Positions 26,501-37,760 of a stretch of DNA of 64,000 nucleotides are shown here, in pieces. The stretch is from Diploscapter coronatus (lineage: Eukaryota > Nematoda > Chromadorea > Rhabditida > Rhabditidae): positions 36,107,201-36,171,200 of the forward strand of contig OZ038422.1 in assembly GCA_964036155.1 (NCBI GenBank), given 5' to 3'. Every line of letters begins with the position of its first letter. Position 1 is the stretch's first letter. Under the pieces are notes generated by a model. It saw only the letters and a program-made list of their open reading frames with translations, did no database searches and was not told where the DNA came from. Position numbers and translations under genes: made by a program.

Positions 26501-29125
26501 TGATGACTTGTTTTCGTAGCAGGATGAACTTTTGGATGACAGATCATTCCAATTAACGACGAAAAAATCTAGCTGAACTCCTTCTTGTCAAGATGCAAAT
26601 AGCTCTGAGTGACGTTGAAAATTCTGAGAATTTCAGGAGCCAACGGCCTGTGTCTACAACGACAATGTGCCCGTGCGACGCGTCAGTCTCGCGGAATTCA
26701 CCGGGCTCGAGCCACAGGAAAAACTCGAGTAACTCATAAATTATTTAGAAAATAACCATAGAATTTTTTTGCCAAATTGGCCTTTCGCATGATCTTTGGC
26801 ACTAAAATTTTGACGACTCCGAACAACAAGTTATTTTTCAAAATTTTTAAGAAATGATGAAATTATTTGCAACTTGCGCATAACGTGAAATTACGAAACC
26901 AAGAATTTCCTTCGAGTTTTCTAGACTAGAGTCATCGATATTGTTGCACGAAGCACTTAGCTAATGCCATGAAAATTACATATTCAGCAGGGATGCATAA
27001 TTAAGCCGAGACTTCTAACTTATTTTCACACCTCGATGATATTTAAATTTAGCGAAATAAGTCAGCCATCGTGGAAATGCTCGGTGTCTCCATCGTCACT
27101 GCTCAGTTCGTATTCTGCCCGAAGAAGGTCAGTATTGTCAACAGATGTGCCTGATTCGCCCTCGAAGAAACTCACTCCACAAAGGGAAGAATCGATCGAA
27201 ACAAGCGCCGCTATAGACAGGTAATTAGCACATTCGATTGGAGTCAAAATGTCATACGCCACTTGTAAGAAGCAAGTTTGGATAGAACAAGGCTTCAAGG
27301 AACACTTCAAAAATTATCTCATCCCTCGATAAAATAAACTTGATTCCTACGAATATCATGTCATAAATTATCAGCAAAATCTGAATATCCAAAAATGTGT
27401 ATAGCAGATTCATGAAAAAAAACATGTCGAAAGATAAAATCAGCTGAGCACGGTATGTAAATCCCTATAGGTCCGGCAATATTTTTCTTTCGAATCAACT
27501 GTCTCTGCAAGAACAATACATATCTTCTTCAATTCATTTTGCATAGATTCATGCATCGCAAATATCGTCTTGACGTAATAGCGAAAGATGTTTTAAAAGT
27601 AGGCTAGGTCTAAGCAGTAGAAATTCTCCACAAAGCTAGTAAAATTGTCATTCCGCAAGCAATAAAAAGACGCGTGACAAATTTCAAATTCATGTACATC
27701 GAAGCTCGGTGTGATGACTAAAACATAATTCATCTTCAAACTATAGATTCCATTACTCCGGTTGAGAAACAATAATAAACTGCTTCATCTTGAGTATGAA
27801 CTCGGTGCCTCATAAGCTCGATCATTCACATCTTCAAGTGCTTAAGGATCTAATAAGGAAATGGATTTATTTCCATCTCAAACTCTTCCGGCCTTTCTGC
27901 TTATAAGCTTTCTTCTCAGGCGATATGTCTCGCGAAATCCTCGCCGAATTCTGTCCATTCCTCCAAATATCGCCGAGCCCCGGCATAATAAATGACGCAC
28001 TCCAACTGATGAAATTTTTAGTTGCCTAAATGAAATATTGAAGAGGCTCCCCGATTCTCTAACTTTTTTGTCACATTTCGTGTTTGGATTTGCCGAAAAT
28101 GCCAGATGATTCCGAGACAAAGACGAGTGGAACAAGACACAGAAATCGGATTAGAGGAGTTCGTGACGAGCAGAAAACGAGATTCCTAACAGTGAATTTA
28201 ACTGCAAACTTGTAAAAATTCAGAAGAAGAGAACAGCAAATCAGACTAATCTGTGATTTTCGAGGCGTTAAAACTAGATAATTAGCGAGGGATAGAACTT
28301 GTTTTCGAATATCAATCATTCCTGCGGGATCAAATTAGTGCAGCTAGCTGAGTTACTAAATGTACAAAAATCATTCATAGGGTAATCTATGCATTCGATA
28401 AAATGAAGCAATCAAGCATAACAAATTTCAGGATAACTCTGATGCAAGAAAGACTGTCGAAATTGGACCACAACGACAACCACAAAGGTGCAGAGGACAA
28501 GCAGGTTGTGCATGAAATCATCGAGAGGATTTCAAACTGCCTCGGTAGATTAACTCAATCGACGAATGATTTAGCCGGGTACGAAAAATCGAGTTTATTT
28601 TAGCCTAGCATAATCGAATGATGCAAACTTTCTCGAAATATCATGATTTTCAAAAAGGAAGAAAAATGATTGAATTAAAGCCGCAAATTAGTTTAATGAA
28701 CTTCGTATTTAGAACCTCACGAAAAGACGAGAAAGCAGGATTTCTGATAACAGAGGTAGGCATTTTTCTCAATAAAAATTAAAATACAGATATTTTAGCT
28801 GGTCGATACAACTGACCGTCTGCTTGTTAATTTGATCGCCATCTTGTCACATTTGTCTGTCTATCATTCTGAACTTCTTCAAACTGAATTGACACAGGTA
28901 ATCTTTTGATTCTTCCACATTCAACTATTGGCTTTTGATATTTACTGCATTTACACTAATAATTCGACTTTCATAAAAAAAATTTTCATTCAGACACTGA
29001 AATCGTTGTTGGTGATGCTGAAATCTTTCGAAGAAGCATCGATAAATCTTAATCGAGACGCTACACGATTAATTTCTTCTTTAGCCCAATTAAACCGTGC
29101 AATTCACACGATACGGACCAAATAG
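23503..29125 (+). CDS. Unrecognised 245-residue, helix-rich protein
   Basis: Seven exons in phase: 23503-23559, 26637-26728, 27053-27220, 28432-28578, 28713-28755, 28799-28897, 28994-29125. The N-terminus is MNSKDIADFLRRSNSICDQ. The middle (residues about 60-105) is rich in Ser, Arg and Lys (SARRRSVLS, DSPSKKLTPQ) and looks disordered and phosphorylatable. The C-terminal half (residues about 106-245) is predicted helical, with hydrophobic heptads (DRLLVNLIAILSHLSVY, LKSLLVMLKSFEEASINL), so a small coiled-coil or helical-bundle adaptor is likely. I recognise no family. Intron 1 is 3,077 bp; its first part is pyrimidine-rich and 24400-25900 is purine-rich on the plus strand. The remaining introns are small to about 1.2 kb. 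AATAAA at 29209. Exon 1 is assigned from its ATG, its CAG|gtacgg donor and phase agreement, so an alternative first exon in the long intron cannot be ruled out. Confidence 0.65.
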
Positions 29126-29638
29126 CCTCATAACTATCTGTCATTCGTCTACTTTTGCTGTATACTTTCATCATCTTTTGCCTCTAGAAAAAATTGGAAA
29201 GTAAGGAGAATAAATCCATACTGGCTCAATAGAGACAGATGATAGCTTATTTTTCTTACGAATTTAGTTTCAAGATGCGAGTATTTCTATTCATCACAAA
29301 GTGTCAACATGTTAACAATTCGATATATATAACTTTGAAAGAATGACGAACAATAAAATTTTACCTTGATTTTTTACATGATCATTAGAGAAACATTGAA
29401 AATTGGATCTCAAAGACAATCTTTTCCAGATAACCTAAGTACAAATTATCTACTTGCATCGTCTTCTTTGTCAGGAAAAAAAAATCAAAATTTCTCTATC
29501 TAACTGAAGAATCTCTGAAATATTAGCACACATCAAAATCGCTGATGAAATTCTTATTGTTCAAAATCAACCAAACTAATCATTACTCGATCTCGGATCA
29601 TCGCAAGCAGTTTAGTCTTCTCTTCTCCTTCTCAAGTC
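29126..29638 (+). other. Intergenic gap before sperm-specific gene 1
   Basis: AT-rich 513 bp carrying the poly(A) signal of the upstream gene (29209). No gene seen. It presumably contains the promoter of the male/sperm-expressed gene at 29639. Confidence 0.55.
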
Positions 29639-30344
29639 ATGGCCTTCATCGGCGCTATCAAAGTCGACCCACCAACGTGTCCGATTACCGCGGCCGGAGG
29701 GGTCTCGAAGCACACGATCATCAACATGAGCGATGTCAGGTATTTACAAGTAAAAAAACGAAGTCAGGATCAAGAAGTCATTAAATGCCATTTCGATGCT
29801 TTACACATGCCTTCCTATAACTCGCAAATCTGCGAAACACGATAAAATTGCAAAAGTGACTCTCTGAATTACAGACTTGCTTTCAAAGCCCGCTCCTCCA
29901 ACAACTCGAACTATTCCGTTTCCAAAGTGACGGGATTTCTCGATCCGAAGCAACAGACTTCCTTAACAATCACCAGGCAAGGAATTAACAAAATCGCAAA
30001 TATTCTACACCTGTGATAGCTTCATTGAAAATATCAAGAAAGTCATTGAAATCAGACAGTTCAATGTTGTCGTTTCAGGATAAACGGACCCCCGAAGCAG
30101 GACAAGCTGGTCTTCCAATACGCTTTTGCGGAGCCCAACGTGACAGACGCTGCTGCTGTTTTCGCTAACGGACTTCCTTCTATCGAGGTATTGCCAATAG
30201 CGAGAAAAATGGCAAAAAAAGTTCTATGTTCGTTCAATGAAATACAGAATTTCAACAGAAAAATATCGTATCTATCAAGTCAATCAATGTGGCTAATTCC
30301 AGTTGGCTGGAGAAACCCACATGAAGCTGAGCGCTGCCGAGTAG
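29639..30344 (+). CDS. Sperm-specific protein (SSP, MSP-like domain) 1
   Basis: Four exons: 29639-29739, 29875-29976, 30079-30187, 30303-30344, giving 117 residues, close to the usual SSP size. SSP hallmarks are visible in order: IKVDPPTCPITAAGG at the N-terminus, RLAFKARSSNNSNYSV, INGPPKQDKLVFQYAFAEP, and a terminal strand GETHMKLSAAE. The family adopts the immunoglobulin-like fold of major sperm protein and is made in nematode spermatogenesis. It has a slightly longer N-terminus (MAFIGA) than its neighbour. The intron after 29976 uses a GC donor (CACCAG|gcaagg). Poly(A) signal at 30495. It lies 533 bp upstream of a second SSP gene on the same strand, a local tandem pair. Confidence 0.93.
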
Positions 30345-30877
30345 CTGTACTTCCTGAAAAAGTCACCTCATCTATGCAGTCCATTTCCCTCCTCTCCCCG
30401 TTCCTACCTTCCACTTCCCTCGATTTCTCTTCCACACTTCATTCCACTCATTATCACCTCTTCTTTCCCATCTAATCTCTTCCTTGAGTGGGACAATAAA
30501 ATTTTGAAAAGGTTTCGTGAAGTTTTGCTTGATGAAATCACATCGTCGAAGATAAACTGATGATGAGTTGAAACGAAGAGCTGATTTTTTGTGTTAAAAT
30601 TTCGTCGAATGGCAATTTTGCAGAAGAAAACCTATGATGGAATGCTGCATCAAGATTAATCCTATCCAACAGAACCATTGTCTACTGTTATCGTCAATCA
30701 TTTGTCAGAAATGAACAAATTTTGTGATTTTCAATTCATTACAATTTCTTTGAATCACAACATTTGAATACATTACTGAAACTTCGCCATATTAGAATAA
30801 TAGACAGATAGAACGAACAATATATCCGTGAAGTATTCAACATTTCAAATTCATTACCACGTCTTCTCATCTACGAC
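30345..30877 (+). other. Intergenic gap between the two SSP genes
   Basis: Contains the first SSP gene's poly(A) signal (30495-30500) and AT-rich sequence that presumably includes the promoter of the second. No other gene seen. Confidence 0.55.
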
Positions 30878-31806
30878 ATGGCTCTGAACATCGAACCAAG
30901 CTCTGCAAGCTTCCCTGCGTCTGGTGGAAACGGTATTCAACAAGACAACTTCGAGGAGATAAGTCTTCAAGCTCTCAAAGCAAGTAAAATAGAGTGGAAA
31001 AAGAACGAGTGCTCTACAATCTTCACTCGATTTCGAATTGTTTGGGAGTTTGTGGCTTACAAATAACCATTCGTCTCGACAAAGCTATGGAATAAGGCTT
31101 CATGAATTTCAGCGACCTGCACGATCATGTCGACTGTCGACACGCGCCACGCCTTTAAAGTAAAGGTACGAGATGGTGGACAGACAGTTCAAAATTCTCA
31201 AGAAATCTTGATTTCAAACAACTCGATCAAAAGCAAAGAATGATGAAAGAAAAGGATCATTTGCAGAGCAGCAACAACGACCATTATAGAGTCAGGCCTG
31301 TGTATGGATTCGTGGCAGCCAAGGGCACGCACAAACTCGAAGTCATGCGTCTGGCTGGTAAGTTAAGAAACTGACAAATCAATAGCGATAAATAGAAATG
31401 AACAATGATTTGATACACGGATAATCTTGCTGCAAAATGTTGACTAACTTTTCAATAATTACTGACACATGTTAGCTTTCTGTCAACACTCGTGAAAAGT
31501 AATAAAATATTTTTTCAGGACCCCCCAAAGAAGATAAGCTAGTTGTCCAGGTAAGATATCCATGAACCATTTAACGCTAGGGCTAAATTAACTAGATTGT
31601 ATGTGATTTGTACCAAAAACGCGATGATCTCTCCATCATTTTCGTACAAACAAATGACCTAAACTCAGATTACACTTCTCGTTAACACACAGCTATTTAT
31701 GCAATTACAGTGGGCTGAGGTCCCTGAAGACGAAGCGGATGCCCAAGCCCCCTTCAAAGCCGGAGCGCAGAGCGGCGAGGTGATTCTCCCTCTCAAGGCC
31801 ATCTAG
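30878..31806 (+). CDS. Sperm-specific protein (SSP, MSP-like domain) 2
   Basis: Five exons: 30878-30932, 31113-31165, 31267-31357, 31519-31550, 31711-31806, giving 108 residues. It begins MALNIEPSSASFPASGG, then RHAFKVKSSNNDHYRVRPV, GPPKEDKLVVQWAEVPED and ends GEVILPLKAI, a full-length SSP. It is closer to the C. elegans SSP pattern than its upstream neighbour. Poly(A) signal at 31866. None of its intron positions coincides exactly with those of the adjacent SSP gene; the nearest pair, just before the GPPK motif, differs by about 8 nt and by phase. Expected role: sperm cytoplasmic protein of the MSP superfamily; the exact function in this family is not established. Confidence 0.93.
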
Positions 31807-33558
31807 ACACACACACGTACTAGTACACCAACCCACACGCCAACGCCATCAAACTCAAGGGGGGCAATAAATTATGTGGGATGTGATTAGGTATTTTCTA
31901 TGTTTGCGCATGTTTACACATATTCTGACGGATGCCGAGATTTCTGTAACAAAGTATGGCCTTCGAGTTTGTAACAAAACGCGAGTATTCTGTATCACGT
32001 ACATTTTTGCTAGCATTGTCTTTTCCAAGAACGTCATCACCTAATTCGAGCATTGCACGGATGGGAATTATATAATGCGTGATTTTTACAAGCATGCGAA
32101 ATTTTAAAGTGATTATGAGCTTTCATAATAAGTGCCCATTTACAAATGAGGTGAGCTTTACAAATTACACATCGTTGAATTAGTTGTGAATCTCAGACAA
32201 ACTTTAAAAATGCGAACGATTGAAAATCCAATTTCCGAAGGAAGCTGATTCTAATTGAAGCATGCAAGACTTCACAAAAATAAATTTAAAAAATCGATAA
32301 TCAAGTAAAAGTTATCTTCTCGTTGAAAAGTCGCTTTCTGAGAATAAAAAGTTAGAATTCTCATTAATAGATAATTTGTTGGTGACGAACCATTTATAAC
32401 GAAGAAAAGAAGTTTATTTCAAAAAAGTTTAAAAACTTTATTTTTGAGAAGGGCATCTTGTCTTCCTTGCTACCTTGCAAATTTTTCAAAATCAAAGGTC
32501 AATTTAGTGCAAATTTAGAAGATCTAGAGTTATGGAAGATTCACACTATGCAGGAGCATACCTTGAACTGAAGATCGCTAAAAATAGCCTCGATTTTGAA
32601 AAATTGACAAGATGATAAGAAACTCAAGAAATAAAACAGCGAAAAAGGATCTTGATTGATTAATCGAAGTTAGAGATCAAATATATCACGAAAATTACCC
32701 GAATCAATGAATGAATGAATGAATGAAGACCAAAGGGGAAACCTGTAAAACGATTTAAAATTTGCATTTTTTCAATGATCTGAAGAAGGAAAATCTTCGA
32801 GATCGACATTTTATACAACTTTAAAATTACTTTGTGAAGATACAAGAAATAGTCTAAATTAGGTATTTTTGAAGAAAAAGGATAAAAATAAAAAAAATTT
32901 ACGATATGAAAAGAGTAAGAAAGACAATAAAATGAAGTGGTATATATACTAAAAAGTCCAAATGTGGTAATTAAAGTAAAAATAGCATAGCATATCATTA
33001 TCCATAGATGATGAAGGGTAATTATCATTAAAACTAGAGAAGAAGAAAGGAGAGATGTTTAGTCTGACAATTTCACATGAAAAAAGGGGAACGGACCTGA
33101 TTTCGAGGTTTTGAAGAGCAGAAACGGAGACTAAGGAAAGGAGGGAGCAGTGAGATAGGAGACTAGAAATCACGCATTTTGACAGGAAGAAGTTGACAGG
33201 ATGAAGCAGAACGGCAGGGAGGTCGGAAGGACACTGGCACGGGGCTGATCTGAAATCAAGAGATTATTCGAATTATCGATTGAATTGAATCATTGATTCT
33301 AGACATTTTGTGCAAACTGTCAATTTAGAAAATGAATTTGAAGAAAAAGAAAACAACTTGCGACAAGAATGAATCATCTTGAAGATTTTCAGTATTGACC
33401 AAAGGAGAACTTTTTTTTTTATCCTATTCAATTCATTCATTCATTCATTCCAATCATTTATGAGTTCGGATGAGAAATAAGGCAGTTTCAACTTTTCACG
33501 AATGTATGCGCGCGAGCTTTCGAAATTTTCAAAAGTCCTAAATTTCAAACTAACCTGG
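31807..33558. other. Convergent intergenic region with opposed ATGA/ATTC repeats
   Basis: No gene supported. It contains (ATGA)n at 32705-32726 and the complementary (ATTC)n at 33430-33450, forming short inverted microsatellites about 700 bp apart. The poly(A) signal of the second SSP gene is at 31866. Confidence 0.55.
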
Positions 33559-36404
33559 CTATTGCTGGAAATAGAGCATTCCCTGAATGTAGGGCGGGAG
33601 GTTGGGAATGAGTTTGGGAATCTGGTTGGCGTCGCGCATCCCACGCAGAGTCCGCATGCACTGCGAAAACAGGGAGGGGGCTTCCGCTGAAACACGAGAT
33701 AGTTCACCAATGGTTCCATCAACACAAATTTGAACAGACTATTGAAATGTCCAAGTACAACAGCGTGATTTGTGAATGATGATTGACATGATATATGTCG
33801 ATACACTTCATTTTCTAACATTCACAATAAGTCGAATTTTCTTCTATTTTAACCTACATTCCCCACTCGTAGGATCCACTAAATCTGTTCAAAATCAAAG
33901 AATATATTGTGTAAAACCTGAATTGAGATGGCAGAGTGAGTGTGAATGGCGAGTTATGTCAAAGTTTATTTTCAATGTTTTGTACTCTTTTGTAAAATTG
34001 CACCTGGCAACCCGCCGATGTAGTGAATGGCGATGGTGGAGTTGCCCCAGACAGACGACACGGCCGGGTAAAGAGTCTTGCCCTGCAGACCACGGAAGGC
34101 CACGCCCAGGTAGCTGTGGTCCGTCGCGAACGCCAGATAGCCTTCGTCCATATCCAGGATGCAGTAGATCTGAAAACGAATCTCAATCGCAAAAGAATAT
34201 ATTCTAGTTTTGAAGAGACTGCTTATCATTTTCGAGCATTCCACTCGAATAGATAGACAACAGAATTAAATGAGGTCGTTTTGTTTATCCATGCTCATAA
34301 ATGGAAGCCAATGTTTTTGAGGATACTTGATGCTTCGTCTCCAAGTATGACAGACAGACAGACAGACCTTTTTGGGTGCCTCAAAAGGTTTGGAGCCAAA
34401 GAGAGTTGGATAGGCTCGTCTGCTGACGGCAGGAACCTTGTGGGAGAACGTCTCGTGGAGCACTTCATTTTTCCCTGCAAGTTTGTTTAATCGATTATTT
34501 CGAATTTTGTTATTTATCGGGGCGAGACGGAATTCCGGTTCCGATTTTTCGAAACTCAATCCCGTCGTCTCATCCCTCCCTGCTGCCTCCTGCTCTATCA
34601 ATTCATTCCCCTCATTCACGCATTTGCAAAATCATATCAATATCTATACCTCTTCCCTTCCTACATGCTACTACTACTCATCATCAAAACCAAGTCCACT
34701 ACTTCTCAACCCTTGTTTCGAGAAATTTCATTTCAAAAAGACTAACTCAAATCCCATCCATAGCTATCGGCAAGCAGTCCCAACATGGACACGTATCCAG
34801 ACATCTGGGGGACGATGGTCTTCTCGGCCACGCCCACCACGGGGTTCGTCCCTCGCATGTCCTCCGGCCAGATTATCGCCCACACGTGGAAGCCGCTCTT
34901 GAAGCCGACCTGCAATTCGTTCCTGTCAAATGACTACTTTCGAAAGGAAAGACGAATGTCTGATCATTTTCGATAAAAGTGTCCAAATATTTTTTTACAG
35001 AATCATTTTTAAAAAATCATCAGATCAAAATTCCGCTTTTATTTCATTTTCCGTTCTCGTTTTTTTTTGCAACTAACCTTGCCAATGACGCAGTCAGTGA
35101 CCTGCGCCCGCGTGCCTCTGAGCATCGTGTTCGGATCGATTAGCATCACGTTGTCCGAGCTGCAACAGAGACATCATTATTCCGAGAAAATCTATTTATC
35201 AGTTTTCCCGTCTCATTGCCAGCTTCAACTCAACTATACACTTCATCTCTAACATCAATAAACGCATTACATCAAATGGAAAGTTTGATTTTGCAAGTTT
35301 TTTTTTTTTATAGTTCGTCACTTTGAAGAAGATATAGCATTGATAGTGACGAAAGTTGATGAACCTCCCAATAAGCCTGTGCAATGCATATAAAAGTGAC
35401 AAGATTCTGTCACTTCGAGTTACTACTTCGTTCCACTCAACTCACAGTTTATTTCCATTCCAGCCGTGGTTGACGACCACTTCCGGAGTGGGTTTGGGTC
35501 CGTTTAGCACAGCGTAGAGACGGGGTGGAACGAGGAACTTCTGAAGTAACCATTAAAGATGCAGAATGACTCATGTTGACTGTAAGATAGGCATCTTTTA
35601 TGTCAAAACGAGTATCAGAAAGATGAATTCGTTTTTGCAATTCTCATTGCAAAAGAATAATCGATAGGCAAGAGAGTCGATTTACAGAAGATTGAATGCT
35701 TTCCTTCAGTGTCGTTTTCAACTTCAAAAGACATTCATTTTATCAGTTTTTCAAGCATCCAACTGCTTACATGAGAAGGAATGCGCATGTTCTTAGCGAA
35801 CCGAGCCTTTTCGAGAGCAGCCACGTAACGAGGCATCTTCTCGGTGGGCCGTCCGGGAGTTTGTTCTTGCTCTGCCTGGACCAATTTTCTCTTCCTCTGT
35901 GCGGGGGTAGGGCTGTTCGTCTCCATCTCAGATGCATTGTTATCGCCTGAAAATAACAAAAATTCATGTGATTTTCAACAGCTTTTTACGAAGAGGTGTG
36001 AATGATGACATCGGCATGAGTGTTAGGTTCACGAAAATCGTTCAAATATCATTTTTTCAAATATTTCGATAAATTTTATGACATTTTCAAGTCAACTAAT
36101 GCCTAATGCATGTTTTAATCAGAGCTGTGTGAACATCTAAAATATCGCATTGTGTTGAAACTTGTGAAATAATAAACTATGAAGAACTGCTCTGTAATTA
36201 AAGAAGTGGGAGAAATTTGTAAATCACACCAAAGCAAGTTTCTCTAGTATTCTCAGAAATGTGCATACCGAAAGGGATGGCGGCTTTGGACCTGGGCTGT
36301 GCTTTCCTTGACCGTTTGGCTGCGGCTGCGGCTGCAGTCTGGTTGCGTTTGACGACGCCCTCGGCGGGCTGCCCCCTCGTGGCCGAGCGAGTCAACGGTG
36401 CCAT
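33559..36404 (-). CDS. SPRY domain / SOCS-box protein (SPSB family)
   Basis: Eight exons: 36404-36269, 35946-35771, 35540-35446, 35159-35078, 34909-34747, 34474-34368, 34169-34004, 33686-33559, giving about 350 residues. The first 100 residues are basic, with an Ala run ([18 protein letters not shown]), and probably disordered. A B30.2/SPRY domain follows (about 130-305): [82 protein letters not shown]. The C-terminal 40 residues form a SOCS box with a BC-box ([11 protein letters not shown]) and a Cul-box-like LPP. Family members recruit substrates to Elongin-Cullin ubiquitin ligases. The N-terminal extension is longer than in vertebrate SPSB1/4. The exon 6 donor lies inside a CAGA microsatellite. 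Confidence 0.9.
34351..34367. repeat. (CAGA)n microsatellite overlapping a splice donor
   Basis: About four copies of CAGA. On the minus strand they read as (GTCT)n immediately after AAAAAG, so the SPSB exon 6 donor is the first GT of the repeat. Confidence 0.9.
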
Positions 36405-37760
36405 CCCTTTTCAGTCTCCTTTCCCTATGCCTTTTGTCCTGTCTCCTTCCTGTCAGCCTCCTGTAGTTGACCTTCCGAGTCTCTGGTCAAGTGCAGACCA
36501 ATTTGAAAACGAGAATGGGCTTGGCTTGGCTTGGCTTCTCAGCTGCAGCAAGCTGAAATTCACGTGATTTTCACAGAAAATAAGGAAAAATGATGAGATA
36601 CAAGAACAATCGAATGAAGAATGAGCAGCAAGTGGTTAGGAGAGAGGGAGGTTTGTGACTGCAAGGCGTTGCAGAACTGTCACTTGTCTCAAATAGGTGT
36701 GAAGTAGGAAAAATATAGAATGTTTGGGAAAATTCGTATATTCAGTGTCCGTATTTATGAACTATCAGGCAGAATGCAGAAGAACGATCGATGGAAGAGT
36801 TAGGAAAATTTTGAAATTCCAAATAGATTCGCAGAATTCGGTGATTGGAGAATGTTAAATGGGAAAGGTTTGAGAAATTACAGGAAAAATCAGTAAAACG
36901 ATAAAATTTTGAAAATCAAGCAGAGACAGATGAAAATTGCAGAACTGACTGAAAGCTCCTTCAAAATCGCACTGCATTATTCGGCTGTTTAAAATTACAG
37001 TACCGAATGCGAAAGAGTGAAAAACTTTTTTCTCTCCCTAATGCTATCTCGCCTTCGCATCAGAAAAACGCTCCATTGCCAATCTTTTTCGTCAAACTCT
37101 CTTTGGAAAGCGCGTCTCCCTCACTTCGCACCGCTACAGTCGATGGTCAGTGAAATTCCTCTATCAAAATTATAATGTTAGCCGCGTAATGCAGTGTGCT
37201 GAGCTTTCAGATCGTATTTTTTCGAATCTGTTTGTTTCATTATCATGTTCAAGTTTTCATGAAATTTGGAAACCTCGAGCCATGTGAAATAGGGTGAGGG
37301 ATGGTAGGGAAAACGATTCTTTTCTCACTATTTCGTATGGCCTGAGGGCTTGAGATTTCCAGGTTGCCTCGAGTTTCATAAACTGAAAATGCTTTATCCA
37401 GAGCTGAAGTCCATTTGAAGTTTCGTGTTTTCAAACATATCTGCTTCACTATGGTGTTTTCCCTATTGTTTCGTCGTTTTTCATCATTCATCTTGATTAG
37501 TTTATATTTTTCAAAGCTTTCAAATCACTTTATTTAGAATCCACACAATAGGACACTAGAAAACTTTACAGACAAGATTGTACTCATAATTCAAATGGCA
37601 AAAATGAGATATGAACCCGGAGTCAGTTGTCAGGTGTACAATTTCAAGAGAAAAAATTCGCCTGATTCAAAATGTTGCAAAATTTAATTCAGTGATCAAA
37701 TTTTATCAGATCTTCCAAATTCGAAGTCAAAGGAAATTTGTAAGTCGGATATGTTTGAGA
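36405..37760. other. Intergenic region, SPSB gene promoter side
   Basis: Lies between the start of the SPSB gene and the end of the lectin gene, both on the minus strand. No exon supported. A minus-strand AATAAA (37529-37534) is a candidate lectin poly(A) signal. Bases 36410-36480 are pyrimidine-rich. Confidence 0.5.

Noticed and set aside
33430..33450. (ATTC)n as part of an inverted repeat with (ATGA)n at 32705
   Set aside because: The match is only that of two simple repeats in opposite orientation, with no conserved flanks, so no mobile element is inferred.
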